The notes below the pieces were generated by a model. The model ran no database searches. It was not told the DNA's origin and saw only the letters and a list, made by a program, of their open reading frames with translations. A DNA stretch of 64,000 bases from Lepisosteus oculatus (lineage: Eukaryota; Chordata; Actinopteri; Semionotiformes; Lepisosteidae). Below, one piece after another: positions 1-12,573 of this stretch. The DNA lies in the NCBI RefSeq assembly GCF_040954835.1, contig NC_090716.1, positions 11,035,275 through 11,099,274 of the forward strand. The letters run 5' to 3'. A program made the position numbers and the translations under genes. Within the stretch, counting starts at the first letter, position 1, and the number at the start of each line of letters is the position of its first letter.

Positions 1-3000
1 CAAGGAGGCACTACAGAAACAACAGCACTCCCTTCCTAGCATGGCTGGAACATGCAAACCTTATAGAAAAATCCAATATGTATCATAAAAGCACAGCATA
101 TATTTATGTACTCTGCCAACTGGATGAAGGAGGGAACTATGATCAGCCTAGGTCTATAAAACATCATCAGTGGAACATTTGAATGCTCAGACCGATATGT
201 GGACACATACAGTACAAGCAATTTGAAGAACGTAAGCTGAATTCTCAATATGAAGTATGTCAGTTGAATGTCTCGGGTGGTCCTGCAATGTTGGGCACAG
301 AAGAGAATTTTATAACTGGGACTTCAATTTCAAGATCTGAATTCCAATGATGGGTGGTGCTTAACACTTAGGGACTATCACAGTGTGGTATTTTAGCCAT
401 TGTAAAGCAATCAAGCAGAAAAGCTCATATGAAGAACAAGGCCAAAAAGAAACTACAGTACATGTCTAGCAGAGATTGAACAAAATGCAAAAAACGACTG
501 AATTTGATAACTCAAAAACCCACCTAAAAACCCAATTACAAAGAACCCATTTTCACAAGTACAGCTAAAGGTATACAGTACATATCATTTAAAGGCCTAT
601 GGGTCCTACACTACAGTGTACCATTTAACAAAAGAAAGCACTACAGAAACTCCAGTTTAGCAACCAAGGACACCTGGAGCTGAAGATGCTGTGAAGAACA
701 AACTGGGAGGAGACCAGGGTTTTCACTCAGCATCCCACAAAGCACTGGCTGAGTGACCCCTGAGCAATGATGTACACTACTTTGACCTAGACTAAACGGG
801 GCTTGAGAATACTCTGAGGGAACATACGCAAAGTTAGAAAGAATCCTTATTAGTCTAAGAAAAAAAAACCTTCATACCTTTGCTTATTTGCAATCAATCT
901 TGAAGACAAAAAAAATAATTATTATTCTAAATCATCTTTATAGGGTGTAAGTTCTTTTTGTCCTCGTACCTTAAAAAAAACCTCATGTCTAGAAATGACC
1001 TACAATTTGGACTGTCATCAAAATTACAATTCACTAGAGATTCCTGAATAAGTGCACACAATTTTGTGGTACAGTCAAAAATGAGGTGAGAAGCAGTCCC
1101 TTTTGGATTTGCTAATAGAATTTAAGAAGGAATAAGAACCATGTCCTCTCATGGAGAAAACACTCCCATGTTATGAAAACACATTCAGAGCACTCTAACC
1201 TTGTGCACTTTCATACCAGTGTATGCATGGAATTAATAACATAGCTCTTCTGATTACATATCCAGCAGATTTTAAACTGGGTGCCTGACATTACCAGCAG
1301 AAAATCCTGTAAAGATTAAAAAGTTCACGGCACTTTTAAATGCAATGAGAGATTTTGAATTCTGGGATCTCGAGGTTGAGTGAACAGCAGTATGAATGGA
1401 ATAAATCAGAATACATTCAACTTATCAGTGCTTATAAAACTAGGCTACTGTTTTGTATTTAAGGATACATCTTGACTTTCAATCTTTTCAGATCTGAGAA
1501 TGTGAACACGATCTTGCTCTGTACATCAAAGGGCAAACTGCACTGATGGAACACAAACACTACTTTTTCATGTAGGAAATAAAAACAGTCTGGCTTATTT
1601 TTTTAAATGAACCAAATAATGAAAATTAATTTTAAATATGTACACATTTTAAAAGCATTTGTGCCATATACCGAATACCAGCCTAAGCAAGAAAATACAA
1701 GACTTTGTTTGACAACAGGTTGGTTATTTTATCAGAAGACATTAAACAGTTCTAACACAATGCATTATTTAGGATCTGCAGTGCTAATGATAAAAGAGAT
1801 CCACCAGCTAAAAATTCTGCACAGTTGGATTATTTACAACAAAAGCTGGTCTCATTGCATGCCAGCACTAGACTACAAAGCACTGTACAATAGCCTCGTT
1901 ACCGTAAGATTTTGGAAGGTTCAGGCAAATGAAAAGAAATGTCCAACCAAACCCTAACTATGAAGTAGTTGAATAAAATCTAGTTGAATATTTATCACCA
2001 TGAGTTAACGAGTGTGTTTTTGTTTCTTCAGTTGACTTCTGGATAGAAGTACCGTGCATAAAGTCTTTTCACTGCCCCACCACTCTGCCAAGTCTTCATA
2101 CCACATGTTATAAGAAAAAGGAACATGCTGTGCTTCCCAAAAGTTGTAACATATTCCAAGCTGTTATGCTGCTTATTTTTTTTAATGATCTGCCTATTTG
2201 TTTTCTAAACTTTTCATCATGTTATTTAAGAGTTAAATCAGCTCTTTTATGGATTCACCATTATTATGCCCTTAACCAACACACCTTATATCTTAATGGC
2301 TAAGGTAAGATGGCCAGTAAGCCAATGGACATCAAACCCTATCCACTAACTGGAGATCAAAGGAAATGCTAGAACAGGTTTATAAGTAGACAAATAGATA
2401 GGAACATCATCTTTGCTGTTTTCAGAAATAACGAGCAAGATCAAACTGTTCAATGCGCAATCTCACCAAGAGGTACTGACTCCAGCTACAAAATGTCCGT
2501 CACCTCACACTATACACAACATTTACAGAAAAGTTCAAATATCCTGATTTCAGTTTTAAAATGTTTATGAAAAGGCGGATTTGTAGTTGTCGATCTTTAT
2601 GACTAAGGTACTTGAAATTCTGAAGAAATACTCTACACAACAAATCACTGAATCTAGTATTTGCTCTCGTAAAACAGAGCCGGTGGTGCAGAGCTTGACA
2701 TTGCAGAATGAACAAAGGAGCATGAAGGCTGCAAATATAGCTCCTTCAGGAGGATCGGGGCTCCACAGACTCCACGGGAGACCAGTCGGTACATCTTGCT
2801 CATGCGGGGGAATTTTAGACTCCATCCAGCTGAATCTCGCAGGCCGGAGTTCTGGCTGGGAGGCCTCTTTCAGAGACCCACAACTATGTTTCATATTCTC
2901 CAGCCCACATTTCTCCCCTTTTACTTTCCCATTGTGACCAAACTGTCATTGTTTTATTACATAGCCTTGTTTGACCCTTTCTATACATTCTTGAACTTGT

Positions 3001-3817
3001 ATAAAATGTCAACCGCCTTTGTTCCAGACAGAAGAGGTTTTACGGTGTCTGTATAGGAAAATCCACCGAGACTTGGAATTGGTTTACTTGTTCTACATTG
3101 AGCTTTTTCCAAGACTATAATATCCTTTGTGTGGTACCATGACCAAAACTAAATACAACAATCTAAATGGTCTAACTAATGATTTGTAAAGCTTAAGTAT
3201 TATTGCCTTTGACATAAATGCTACACTTTCTGCTATATACTGTCATGTCCACCCCATGCACAGTGAATTTGAGCTCCTTACAATGGTGAATTGATTTAGA
3301 GCACCCAAATTTAAGTGTAATAGAAGTATTCCCTTTTCCCAAAACTGTTCACCGGCTTCATTTGGACAACTGATTGTATATTTTTCTGATTTTCTAGTTA
3401 GTTTTGTTAAGTACATTAGATCAAAGCTGCAGCAGTCACAAAAATGTACACCCCTTATTTGTGTACGGAGTCTGACTGATCTTTCAACAGAAAAAAGACA
3501 ATGGATTTATTCTGTCATGTCATTTATCCTACATGATGGTAGGACAAAAAACACTAAGTAGAGTGAGACTTAAGAGGCAGTGATGAGCAACAAAGAGAAA
3601 AATAAGCTTTTTGATAGACGTTTGTAGACATGAAACTGAGCAACATTTAGAATAAGGAACAAAAATGTTTACTTCCACACATTTCAGGTTTTTCTCATTC
3701 TGAAAGCCTATCAAAATAATTTAAAAATTCCTATATATGGTATATGTGCTTAGCACTGAGATATGTGAAAGGCCAAACATTTGGCAAATACAGTGGGGAA
3801 AAGTTAACCAATCTTAC
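1..3817 (-). other. PIK3C2A intron (3' part), non-coding with old repeat
   Basis: No PIK3C2A exon was found here; the next expected block (TVEIIIMQALCWVHDD-like) is absent on the minus strand. Except for the repeat-like stretch at about 2,740-3,440, I see only AT-rich unique sequence. All ORFs are short and lack homology that I recognise. Confidence 0.6.
2960..3440 (+). repeat. Fragment of a common fish interspersed repeat (pseudo-unique type)
   Basis: Sequence of the form 'GGTACCATGACCAAAACTAAATAC ... GTCTAACTAATGATTTGTAAAG ... ATTGCCTTTGACATAAATGCT' recalls a widespread repeat of fish genomes. Fragments that look like other parts of the same family lie at about 51,965-52,280 and 58,930-59,260. 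The family assignment is from memory of the pattern and is tentative; limits are approximate. Confidence 0.4.
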
Positions 3818-3975
3818 CGTCACAGGTAAAAGTGACTGGTTGCTCAGAGTCAGCAATTTCAATGCACACTTTGACACTGGCATTTTCACCACTCATATCT
3901 CTCTGAAGAATCACTGGGCTTAAAACATAGCCCGGGTTAGTGGTCACATCCTCATGAGGGAATCTGGACCTCAAT
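3818..3975 (-). CDS. PIK3C2A: PIK3C2A third coding exon
   Basis: 158 bp. Acceptor CCACTTTCAG above 3975; donor GACG|GTAAGAT below 3818. The split Lys codon with the previous exon gives K-LRSRFP. The exon then reads [18 protein letters not shown] and VTFTCD, a very close match to vertebrate PIK3C2A just before the PI3K Ras-binding domain. It ends in phase 1, as expected for the next codon, Val, in orthologues. Confidence 0.95.
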
Positions 3976-6900
3976 CTGAAAGTGGAAAAAAATGACAAAA
4001 AGCAAACATGGAGATAAAAAAGTATGTGGATTTGAAATAAGTAAAAATCCTGAAGAAAACAGAATACTGGTATATTTCAACACAGTTAACAGTGTGTAAA
4101 TAATGTACAAGGCTGTGATTATGGCTAAGGAGTACAGATCTTTGGAAAAATGGAAACTAGCCATCAGCTACTACTGCTTCAATGTATGCCACAGTAAAAT
4201 AAATGATGGGAATATATTATTAATTTTGTTGCCAATTTATCTGGCTTTATCCAAAAAAAATAGATGAAACTTGTTTGAAGCCAATGTCACACTTATTTCC
4301 AAATGGTTTCTCTGATTTAATTTTGTATAATAATATTATGATGTAGTTGTTAACTTAAATATTCCAATTTTGGGGGGAAATGGTAGCAAAATCATTGTCT
4401 CTTCTGGTCCACATTTGCCACATTACACAGCTACAGAATTGATGGACAATAATTTAAAATAGATCATACAGTAGCATGCAGCTTACTTTGCAATTTCTTC
4501 ACAGAAATCGACCACCTCTTCATTTTGTGCCTCCGTTTCTTGAAGAAAATTATACTTCCCTGTTGCAGTCCCCATTCCCTTGTCACACTGAAATAAAAAG
4601 CAATTTGCACAAATGTTAAACTGTTTTCTTTTTGTCAAATGTCTATGATTTTGATCTTTACATAAAACAGCATCAAGTAAAGACATGGGCAAGATAACTG
4701 GTACACAGAGAGCTAAACACACCAGGGTCTCGATATCTGCGAATTTAACACTCGCAAATTCGTTTTGTCGCGATTTGGTCCGGCTCACGGGATCTTGTAT
4801 GGAAGAGGAGCAGAGCGGGATGAAAAGGAGCCGAAGGTTGTTAACTGCAACTGTCAAATTAGCTGTGCAACAGGCTAGGATCACGAGAGGAATCTAGCCA
4901 GTGACTGAGCCTGTCCCTGCTCGCTGCCCCATACCTGCACCTCAGCATGCTCTTGTTTTTATACTGTAACCAACCCTCCTGGCGGTCTCGGCTCCGTGGG
5001 GAATGACAAGCTGGAGACGGGTTTAGAGGCTGACTGACAGGTTTACTGCCCTTTCCATTACAGTGGGGTGTGCTAGTCACGGACCTAGAGAAAGTACAGG
5101 CATCTGCTGGACACAGAGGAGGGAAGTTTGTTGTTTATTTTTGCTGAGTACTGCTGTTTGTTTTAGCTCATCAATGTTATTTTAATTAACTTGCATTAGT
5201 ACTTTAATTATCATACAGGGGAGGGTTACTAATGTCTTTTAACTATACATACGATACACTAGTAGATTATGCAACTGTTTAGGCGTGGCAGCTTGGTTAT
5301 ATGCGAATTTGGCTGTTCATACTGGTTCTCTGCACCAAACCTTTGTAAACGGCAAAATCCTATGGTGTTCTGCAACTATAGTTTTCAAACCTGCAAATGT
5401 TCCTTGAAAAAAAACAGCAATTAAAAACAACCATGAAAGATCTGTCAGAGAACAGAAAGCTGGAGTTCCAGAGTGGTTCCACTGGTAAAGGAGGTTTCCC
5501 GAGTGCAGGCCGAGCTATCCGATGCAGGTGTGGCAGGTCATGTCATTGGATCTCTACATTATGACCAGGTTTTGTGTAGTCTGTGTAGGACTGGGTTCGT
5601 TTGCCAGAACTTTCTCAGATGCAGGCGACACAATGACTTCCCAGGCAACCGCAAGCTTGCAGTTCTGTCAGTGAGGGATGTACCTCTCCTCCAATCAGAG
5701 CTGAGCTTCTGGTGCAGGGCTGCGGCATCTTTATAAGAGAAGGGCTAAAAGTTGGGCAGTCGGAGAAATGTGGGGGCCCTTCTTACTGCTCCCTTTGTGT
5801 GGTTTCAGAGTTTATAACTGAGTCAGGACTTGAGAAACACACAATTGCAAACTGGGCGGATACAGTATATTACAATAATAAACAGAAAAAAAATGTTAAA
5901 AAAACTGAACTTCTAAAAGTTAGCTTGGGAACATTTAATGTCAATGTTGTCACACAAACATTTTAAATTAGGAACTTTGCACACCACGTGTGTTATTTCT
6001 GAAAACAGTGTTTACCCAAGATAGATTACAGGCTCATATGACATTTATAAGAACGACATTAAAGTGCTTGTTTTTTTCTTTTACATTTTTATATAAAAGT
6101 TTTTGCTGCATTTTGAAAAAAAACATCCAAAGTCATCCACTTAAAGCCACACTACAGAATTATGAGATCTGGTAATGTAAATAAGTTATTTGAAAATACT
6201 CTATATGAATATGTATAATTTCTGTGCTTCGTTACAGTTTTAAGGAGGTATTCCAACATTTGCTTGTTTGAAGACTGTGTGAGACTGCTCTGGTAAAGTA
6301 AAACTGGCCATATACAGTAGCAATCAAAAGGGGAAATGTAATTTCCCTGATTATTTAGAGACTTTAATTGGTGTTGGAAGATGTGCATAGTTACGTTCCA
6401 TAATTGTCTCCATTAGTTGTCCCTCTGTACACTGACCTATTCAGAACAGCACTTCAGTTTAGTTTCAGTGTCTGTTCCATGATTGATGGAATTAAAGGAA
6501 AAGAACTGAAGCTTATAAGATACAGAAGCTTATATAAGATTAATATATAGTTTCATAGTCTTTGCACTGTACCCCGCTCTCTGTACATAACTGTGTATAG
6601 CGAAATGTTAAACATTACAAATCCTCCCAAAATCATTGTTCTAATTTGTTTTGAGGATCTCAAATTTGTAAACGTCCTTTAGGAATCTAAAACAATTTGA
6701 AAAAAAAAAACAGAAAATGGGAAAAGGGGAAATGTTTGATACTGCAGCTGAATTTATTTCCTATTCAGAGATAAATACTGCAAGTATAAATAGTAATTAA
6801 CCCAGTAACTGCAGCTCTGCCAGAATACCAGAGCAAGATTAAAAGCAGTTTCACATTCCGGCAGAGATCATCAGCAGGAAGTGCCTAGTATGTATCCAAC

Positions 6901-9900
6901 AGGTTGGATTTTCAAAACTGAGCTAGATGTAGTATCAGGTTTCTGTGAGCTGACAGCTGTTTGAGTGAAACATCACATCAACTCTAGATGAAACGCAAAA
7001 TGTGTGTGGTCATTTTCAGTAAGAAAAATATGCACAGCTCCTTAATTACAACTGTAATGAAAATATATCAACAGGGAAGCCAAACTCCGTCATTTGCTCT
7101 ACATCAAAACCTCAAATCTTTATCAAATGTACCTGGCATTCAAGATGTTAATTTTTCCTTGGTCTTGTAGTATCTCAGTAACATTGCCCAGAGGGCCTTC
7201 AGTATATTCAATACAATAAAACCAGTCATGAAAATTAAAGCTGAGGAAAAATCATAAAAACCTTAAACAGCATATGTTCCATGTAAAAATAAATGTATAT
7301 TCAAGTGTGACATACTCCAAAATAATCTGTGTTGTATTCCATTATGTATCAATCCAGTTAAATTTGAATACTTTGTGATATTTAAGGAAAAAAAGGAAAA
7401 TGTCTAAAAATGTTTGACTCCATTAAAGTATTTTTAAGAAAAAAAGAATTTAGTATATAGACCTAACATAGGCTTTTGGACAATTCACAAAAGCACAATT
7501 TAGAATAGAACGGTACACCATTGTACAGTAATCCAGCACTGTTCACCTTGTTTTGCTTTGCCTCATGAACACTGTTGCTGAGCATTAGCAAAACAGCAGA
7601 GCTAGAGGGATAAACATCAACATGTGACAAGATGCACAAACTGTAATATGCTGTGAAATTAATTTAGAACAGGGGCTGCAAAACATCTGATTGTATGGAA
7701 GCCCACATTCAAGCTATGACTTTTAAAAGGGACCCCATACTTTAAAATCTAATTCAAACTATTTATAATGCTCAATAAACAGATACTAAACAATGCTCTA
7801 TAAAATTCTCTCTACTGTAGTTGTAATTCAATAATAAGTCACGTAACAGGATAACAGGATGCCCCCCAAGTTTTCTAAGAGCTTTTTATCAAAGTCTTTT
7901 AAACAGGGCCACCCCAGCACTCTTACACTGACGTTAAAAATAATCAAAAAGGTATTTCTGATATTACTATGATAAATATTCTGGAACAACTTCAAGGCTG
8001 GATCTACAATGAATCTTATAAGGGACTGGAAAATTGATTTAGAATCTTAACTTTGGGACAAAATATTGTCCATCTTATCTTGGGACTCCCTAGATTGTCT
8101 CTGGTACCTCAATTAGTCTCTGGATCAGGAACCTATGATCTAGATAAATAACGTGCTTTTAAAAAATCTTCAGAATGAGGTCATCAAACTCGTATACATA
8201 TGATCATGTTCATATATAAATATATACATGGATTTACATGTCTTTTCATCTTTTAAAGGACACTTGTGCATTATTAGAAACAAAGAAAACACAGACAAAT
8301 CATTCAATTTTCTCCTGAAGAATGCCAATGCAACTAGAGAAAAGGCAACTAAACATTTTTTGTCACTTAGGCGCAGTTTTCGTATTTAATAAATGCTTTA
8401 AATAAATAAAATGTGTACCAGAGTAAAATGCTTTGAAGGTTATCCTGTGTAATTATAGACAAATGAGGGAAACTAAACTACTAGTCCCAGGTGTGTAGAA
8501 CAATTCCATTTAAAATTATTTCCCCAAAGAGGAAGTCAACAGAGTATATCTAAACAATTGGGTTCCCTTTTTGTTTCAGTTTGAGAAGTATCTCGCCAAA
8601 TTTGTCTATAAAAAAACGGCTGATAAAAAGTTCCTATGGAACTACGAGTGTACTCCTCCACACTGTATTCCTGTAACACCAATACCCCTCCCAGATAAAA
8701 AAAAAAAAATCATATCCTGTATTTGGGCCTGTATAAAACAAGTGGGATGTAACAGTGCTAACTACAGCCTGGTACAGTGTCAGAAGGACTAATTAAAGAA
8801 TAGCTCCTGCTTTTGAGATCCGATCATCTGCCAAGCTACGCTCAGAGAAAAACGCGTGGTTTCTGATGTGAACTTGCACTGTGCCAAATAGTTTCACACA
8901 TTGACATTTTCTTAAATTAGACCTGACCCACCCACTTCCTTTACACATCGATGAGTCTCAGACGTGACTTCTGGTAAAATGGTCCCTAATGTTACAGACC
9001 CTCCATTTCCCCACACAGAGTAACGTACAACCGCTGAATGAATTCTAATGACATCCATTATTGTCTTAGAGCTGAACATGATGAAATGCTTCCTTATTCA
9101 AGTCCAGAGACTTTTTCAAATGTCATGCCATAGACCTGCGACATGTTTAATAATAATCAGAGCAATACCAACATTGTTCTATATGGAACATCCTCTTAAC
9201 CGAAAGCATTTTATAACAAGTAGCTAAGAGCTGGAGAGTTTGCCTTTCTGATCTTTCTCTCATCATAACAGACTGCTGTGTTGAATAAGTACAGATAACC
9301 TGTTTCCAAAAAGCCCTGTAATCTTGTTTCAATTCGATTTGTTCTACATAAAAGATTTTAAATTATGCATGGCTTCTAACACCATCTTAAATTCTGCATG
9401 ACTCCTTAAAATGCTTGTGATCATTTATTCCCATCTCAATATTGTTATGTAAAAGCATTCAATGTCGTAACTCAGTGACCAGGCCCTTGGTGTATAAAAC
9501 ATCTGAAGTATTAAATGTGTTTCCTTCAGCTTGGCCTCAGCATTGTCCTCCATGTGCTGGATAGCTCTAGCTGTGTGCAATACCTTAAAATTAAAGAAAA
9601 TTAAAAATTACAGGGAAATGTAAAAATTTGTTTCAAAAAAATTCTCCAAGTTTGAAAATCCCTTCCTTACAGTTACAAACCAATGTGCCATGAGAATATT
9701 GGACTGGCTTTAAAATGTACCCGTTTCCTTGAAGTAAATATTTACCAGCTTTTTTGACCAATTATTTATATTAACTAATGAATAAAATATATTTATAAAA
9801 TAAGAATTTAATGGAGCATCTATTAAATCCTTACCGGTAACCAACCTTTCCAAGAGGAAAGGAGGAAATTGTATGAGTATATGCAGATTTAAAGCTTAAT

Positions 9901-12573
9901 TCCTCTTTCCGACAGCACCAGGCTCACAATGATACCATGTCAATAAATACTGTCCTAGTCTGCTTTCTCAGCAGATAGCCTGTGATCTGATAAGAGCTGT
10001 ACCGATACAGGAGGCCATATGGACTTGTTCATGGCAATAGTCTGTACTTAGGATATGCAGGGCAATTCATTTCTGAACTTTCATGGTAGAGCATGTCTTC
10101 CTTTTAACATATGACACAACTGAACAAAAGCTCTGAGGTTACAGTTCTGCGAGGCGTTTGGGGAAACCTGAAAGTGCACTAGTAATTTAGTAAAGTGCAC
10201 TAGTAATGTGATCAATCAGTTATCAGTGAACGTGAATATCTGAATAAAAGGATCATAAAACCACAAGGCACATACAGATGAGCTCTGTGTTACCAAAACT
10301 AAATTAATATGCAAAAACATTTATTTTTTTTCCCTCTTTTTAAAAAAAAATGACTGAACCTTAAATGTTAAAACACATCTTCAAATTGTAATTTCCTAAA
10401 TCTACTGTTCATGAATTGAATTGCACAACAGGAATCAGCAAGACGTCTGAGCAAGAAATTCACAAAGCCTTCAGATTAAATGAATAAAAAAGACATAGGT
10501 ATTTACACCTATTCAAGCAGTAAAGTCAGACTTAAGTTCTGACTACCTCTGTACTTGAGAATTGAGACACTGCACAATGGAATTCTCCTGATATGAAGGA
10601 AAACCGCACAATGCAGCAGGAAATGTGTTTTCTGGGAAAAATACACGCCCTGGTCCTCATTCATACTAAATGTTTTTTGCCAGGAAATCAGCTTTTCTGT
10701 AAGGGTATGACTGCGCTGCAGAACAAGGCAAATGAGGAAAGATGTACTCGAAACAGTACAAATGGAATTGTGAAAGGCTCTGATGTAGTTTGGTTCTCTT
10801 AACACTACTTTCCTCATTAATACCAATCAATACTGCATCACATATTTATCACTTTAATTCCTGTAGACAGCCACACCCTTTGATTGCACCTGTAAAATTA
10901 GAGCAGTTGAAGACAAGGCAAAAAGATACAGCTAACAGACACTGGCAGGGGGCTAGCAGGCTTCAAAAAAGCAATGACACTTGATGAAAGTTGTAAAACA
11001 TTGCTTCGAAAATGAGTAAGTAGTAAAAATGCTGACACTCAGGATTCTTTCAAGCAGCAGCTGGATGAGATTCTTGGATCACTTAGCAACTAGCAAATAA
11101 GGACAGGCCTACTCTCGTTTAAAACGTTTCTCAGGTTCTTACAATTCTCAAGATACAGGATATAAAGACATTATTTCATTTTTTAAAATTTCTGCTACAG
11201 ATTTCAAAATTTGTGTGCTGTATCTCCAGGTTTCTTACCCTGTAAGGAAGCAGTCATTACATTAATACTTGCCGATTCTTTGTGTTGAAGAACAACCGCT
11301 GAGCTGACAGAGTCACACGGAGCCTACATTGTTGATATACTGTAATGTCTAAAGACAGTAAACTGTAAACTGTACCTGTGTGGTCTGGCCCTGTTGGAAA
11401 GTTTTAGGTGGAATATTTAAGGAGTGGCTCCGGGTGATAGTGGCAACAGCAGGCCTGCTGGGCTGAGCCGTGGCTGTTGGGGAGCTGCTCCAGGGCTCAG
11501 CTGGGCCCTCATCTTGAAGCACAGCGTCCCAGGGGTCACCGGCTGCGTTTGGCTCTGAACTCCCAGCTCCTTCCTTACTCCTGGGGGCCTCTGCAGTCTC
11601 TGTCCTTGGTTTGCTAAGAGGGTCCAGATCGAGCCACTCAAATTTACTAATGTTTGTGCATTCCGAGGACAGGGGTTTCGGAGCTATGGACTTGACGTTG
11701 GCAAATTCCAAGTCTGTGCTGGTGGATTTCCCATTTTTCAAGTATTCTGAGGTGCTGGCTATTTTGTCAAACAGCTTTGCCATCTCTGGAGTTACAGCTG
11801 GTTGGTACATAGGCATAACCCCTGTTGAGTGCAAAGATGCTGCAGGTTGGACAGGGAAGGCCATGTAGTGGGGCTGAGCCGACAGGCCAAGATACAACGG
11901 CTCAGTGGCCCTGAAAGCAGGCATCCCTGGGTTAAAACCATTCTGGAAAGAGCACACTTGTTTAGGGAAAGGCGCGGAAGGGAAAATGGAGGACCGGATA
12001 ACGGGACCAGGCAGAGGCGAGTTTGTGGGATGCGAGAGCCCAGGAGTCCACTGACCAGCGTGGAATGGAGAGGGGCTGAAAGACCGACCTGAAAACGAGG
12101 AACTCAACCCACTTGCTCCTGGTAAAGTCAAAGGCCTGGATTCTTTACTGTTTTTACCAAAGCTGTCATCCAATAACAGCTTCTCCAGTTCCTTGTTTGT
12201 GAGCTTCTCCACGTCAATGTCCTGAAATGTATCTCTCTCCGACTGTTTCTTGGCCTCTGACTCGGGGAAGACGATGAGGTCCTTCTCTGGCCTGTGCGTG
12301 GAAGATGCCTTCTGGCCTGCACTATTACAGGCCTTAGCAGCAACAGTGAATGCAGCCCTTTTCTCCTGCAACTTGGCTAAAGCATCTGCTTCCATCTGCA
12401 GGGCCTCCTCCTTCCCAACAACATTCTTCGGCCTGTTTGCCCCGGGTGAGGTGGACAGACTCTGCTGGAACCCATTGCTACTGGATATCTGGGCCATTGT
12501 GTCAACTAACAGGTGCCATGAATAAAGCGCAGTGCTGCTGTGGATGGATTCTTAATGGACTCCGTTCAAGATT
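3818..12573 (-). CDS. PIK3C2A: PIK3C2A 5' part: phosphatidylinositol 3-kinase C2-alpha (partial, first three coding exons)
   Basis: Class II PI3-kinase making PI(3,4)P2 and PI3P at clathrin-coated pits and endosomes. Coding exons, in transcript order, are 12497-11376 (ATG at 12497-12495; exon begins at 12573 with 76 bases of 5' UTR), 4587-4487 and 3975-3818. All have AG/GT borders and matching phases (0, then 2, then 1), giving about 460 codons. The protein opens [10 protein letters not shown] and is collinear with vertebrate PIK3C2A, including [62 protein letters not shown] and [10 protein letters not shown]. The third exon ends in VTFTCD, the start of the Ras-binding region. The catalytic, PX and C2 domains lie beyond the left edge; no further exon was found in 1-3817. 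A non-coding first exon must lie upstream of 12,573 and was not located. Confidence 0.95.
4487..4587 (-). CDS. PIK3C2A: PIK3C2A second coding exon
   Basis: 101 bp. Acceptor TTTTTATTTCAG above 4587; donor AAA|GTAAGC below 4487. It enters in phase 0 and leaves in phase 2. It encodes [10 protein letters not shown]...[17 protein letters not shown], matching the human block with VQNEEMAAFC. The long open frame reaching up to 4884 is intron read-through and not coding. Confidence 0.93.
4720..5080. mobile_element. Possible pogo/Tigger-like DNA transposon remnant
   Basis: The block starting GGTCTCGATATCTGCGAAT and continuing with CGCAAATTCG and CGCGATTTGG is unusually CpG-rich for this intron. It resembles the terminal sequence of pogo/Tigger elements, where short CGAAT and CGCGAT words repeat. 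No transposase frame and no clear second terminus were seen, so this is a pattern match only. Confidence 0.25.
5636..5882 (+). promoter_or_regulatory. Promoter-like or solo-LTR-like cluster inside a PIK3C2A intron
   Basis: In order on the plus strand: an RFX X-box-like site ACTTCCCAGGCAAC (5636-5649), a CCAAT box CCAATCAG (5691-5698), a TATA-like TTTATAAG (5730-5737), and about 140 bp later AATAAA (5877-5882). The CCAAT-to-TATA spacing is typical of a core promoter. A TATA followed by a nearby poly(A) signal is also what a solo LTR looks like. Direction is opposite to PIK3C2A. No flanking target duplication was confirmed. Confidence 0.3.
11376..12573 (-). CDS. PIK3C2A: PIK3C2A first coding exon (N-terminal clathrin/adaptor-binding region, 374 codons)
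   Basis: A large exon, as in other vertebrates. Coding runs 12497 down to 11376. The acceptor is a T-rich tract ending TTTCAG just above 12573; the donor is CAG|GTACAG at 11376/11375, phase 0. The encoded segment is low-complexity (Ser/Pro-rich) except for short conserved blocks. LDLDPL resembles a clathrin box and DPW an AP-2 appendage motif, which fits the known clathrin-binding role of this region; the motif assignments here are inference. The SRSHSLNI-type segment near the end matches the family. The open frame continues past the donor into the intron, but the last few codons of that extension (VQFTVYCL) are intronic. Confidence 0.96.

Larger units (their letters stand above)
4588..11375 (-). 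other. PIK3C2A intron between coding exons 1 and 2
   Basis: 6.8 kb intron. It holds a CpG-richer stretch at 4,690-5,090 (possible DNA-transposon remnant) and a promoter-like cluster at 5,636-5,882. A short direct duplication lies at 10,171-10,207. The remainder, about 5.9-10.1 and 10.2-11.37 kb, is AT-rich with no recognisable gene or RNA. Confidence 0.8.

Noticed and set aside
2565-2937. 109- and 116-codon frames on both strands
   Set aside because: They overlap each other antisense in the GC-rich patch, and neither resembles the next PIK3C2A block.
4588-4884. Long minus-strand frame extending the PIK3C2A second coding exon upstream
   Set aside because: The extension crosses a clear acceptor (TTTTTATTTCAG) and has no similarity to the family; it is intron read-through.
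5470-5560. Weak resemblance to U1 snRNA (GGAGGTTTCCC ... TATCC)
   Set aside because: The match does not extend to the 5' end or the Sm site, so it is probably chance.
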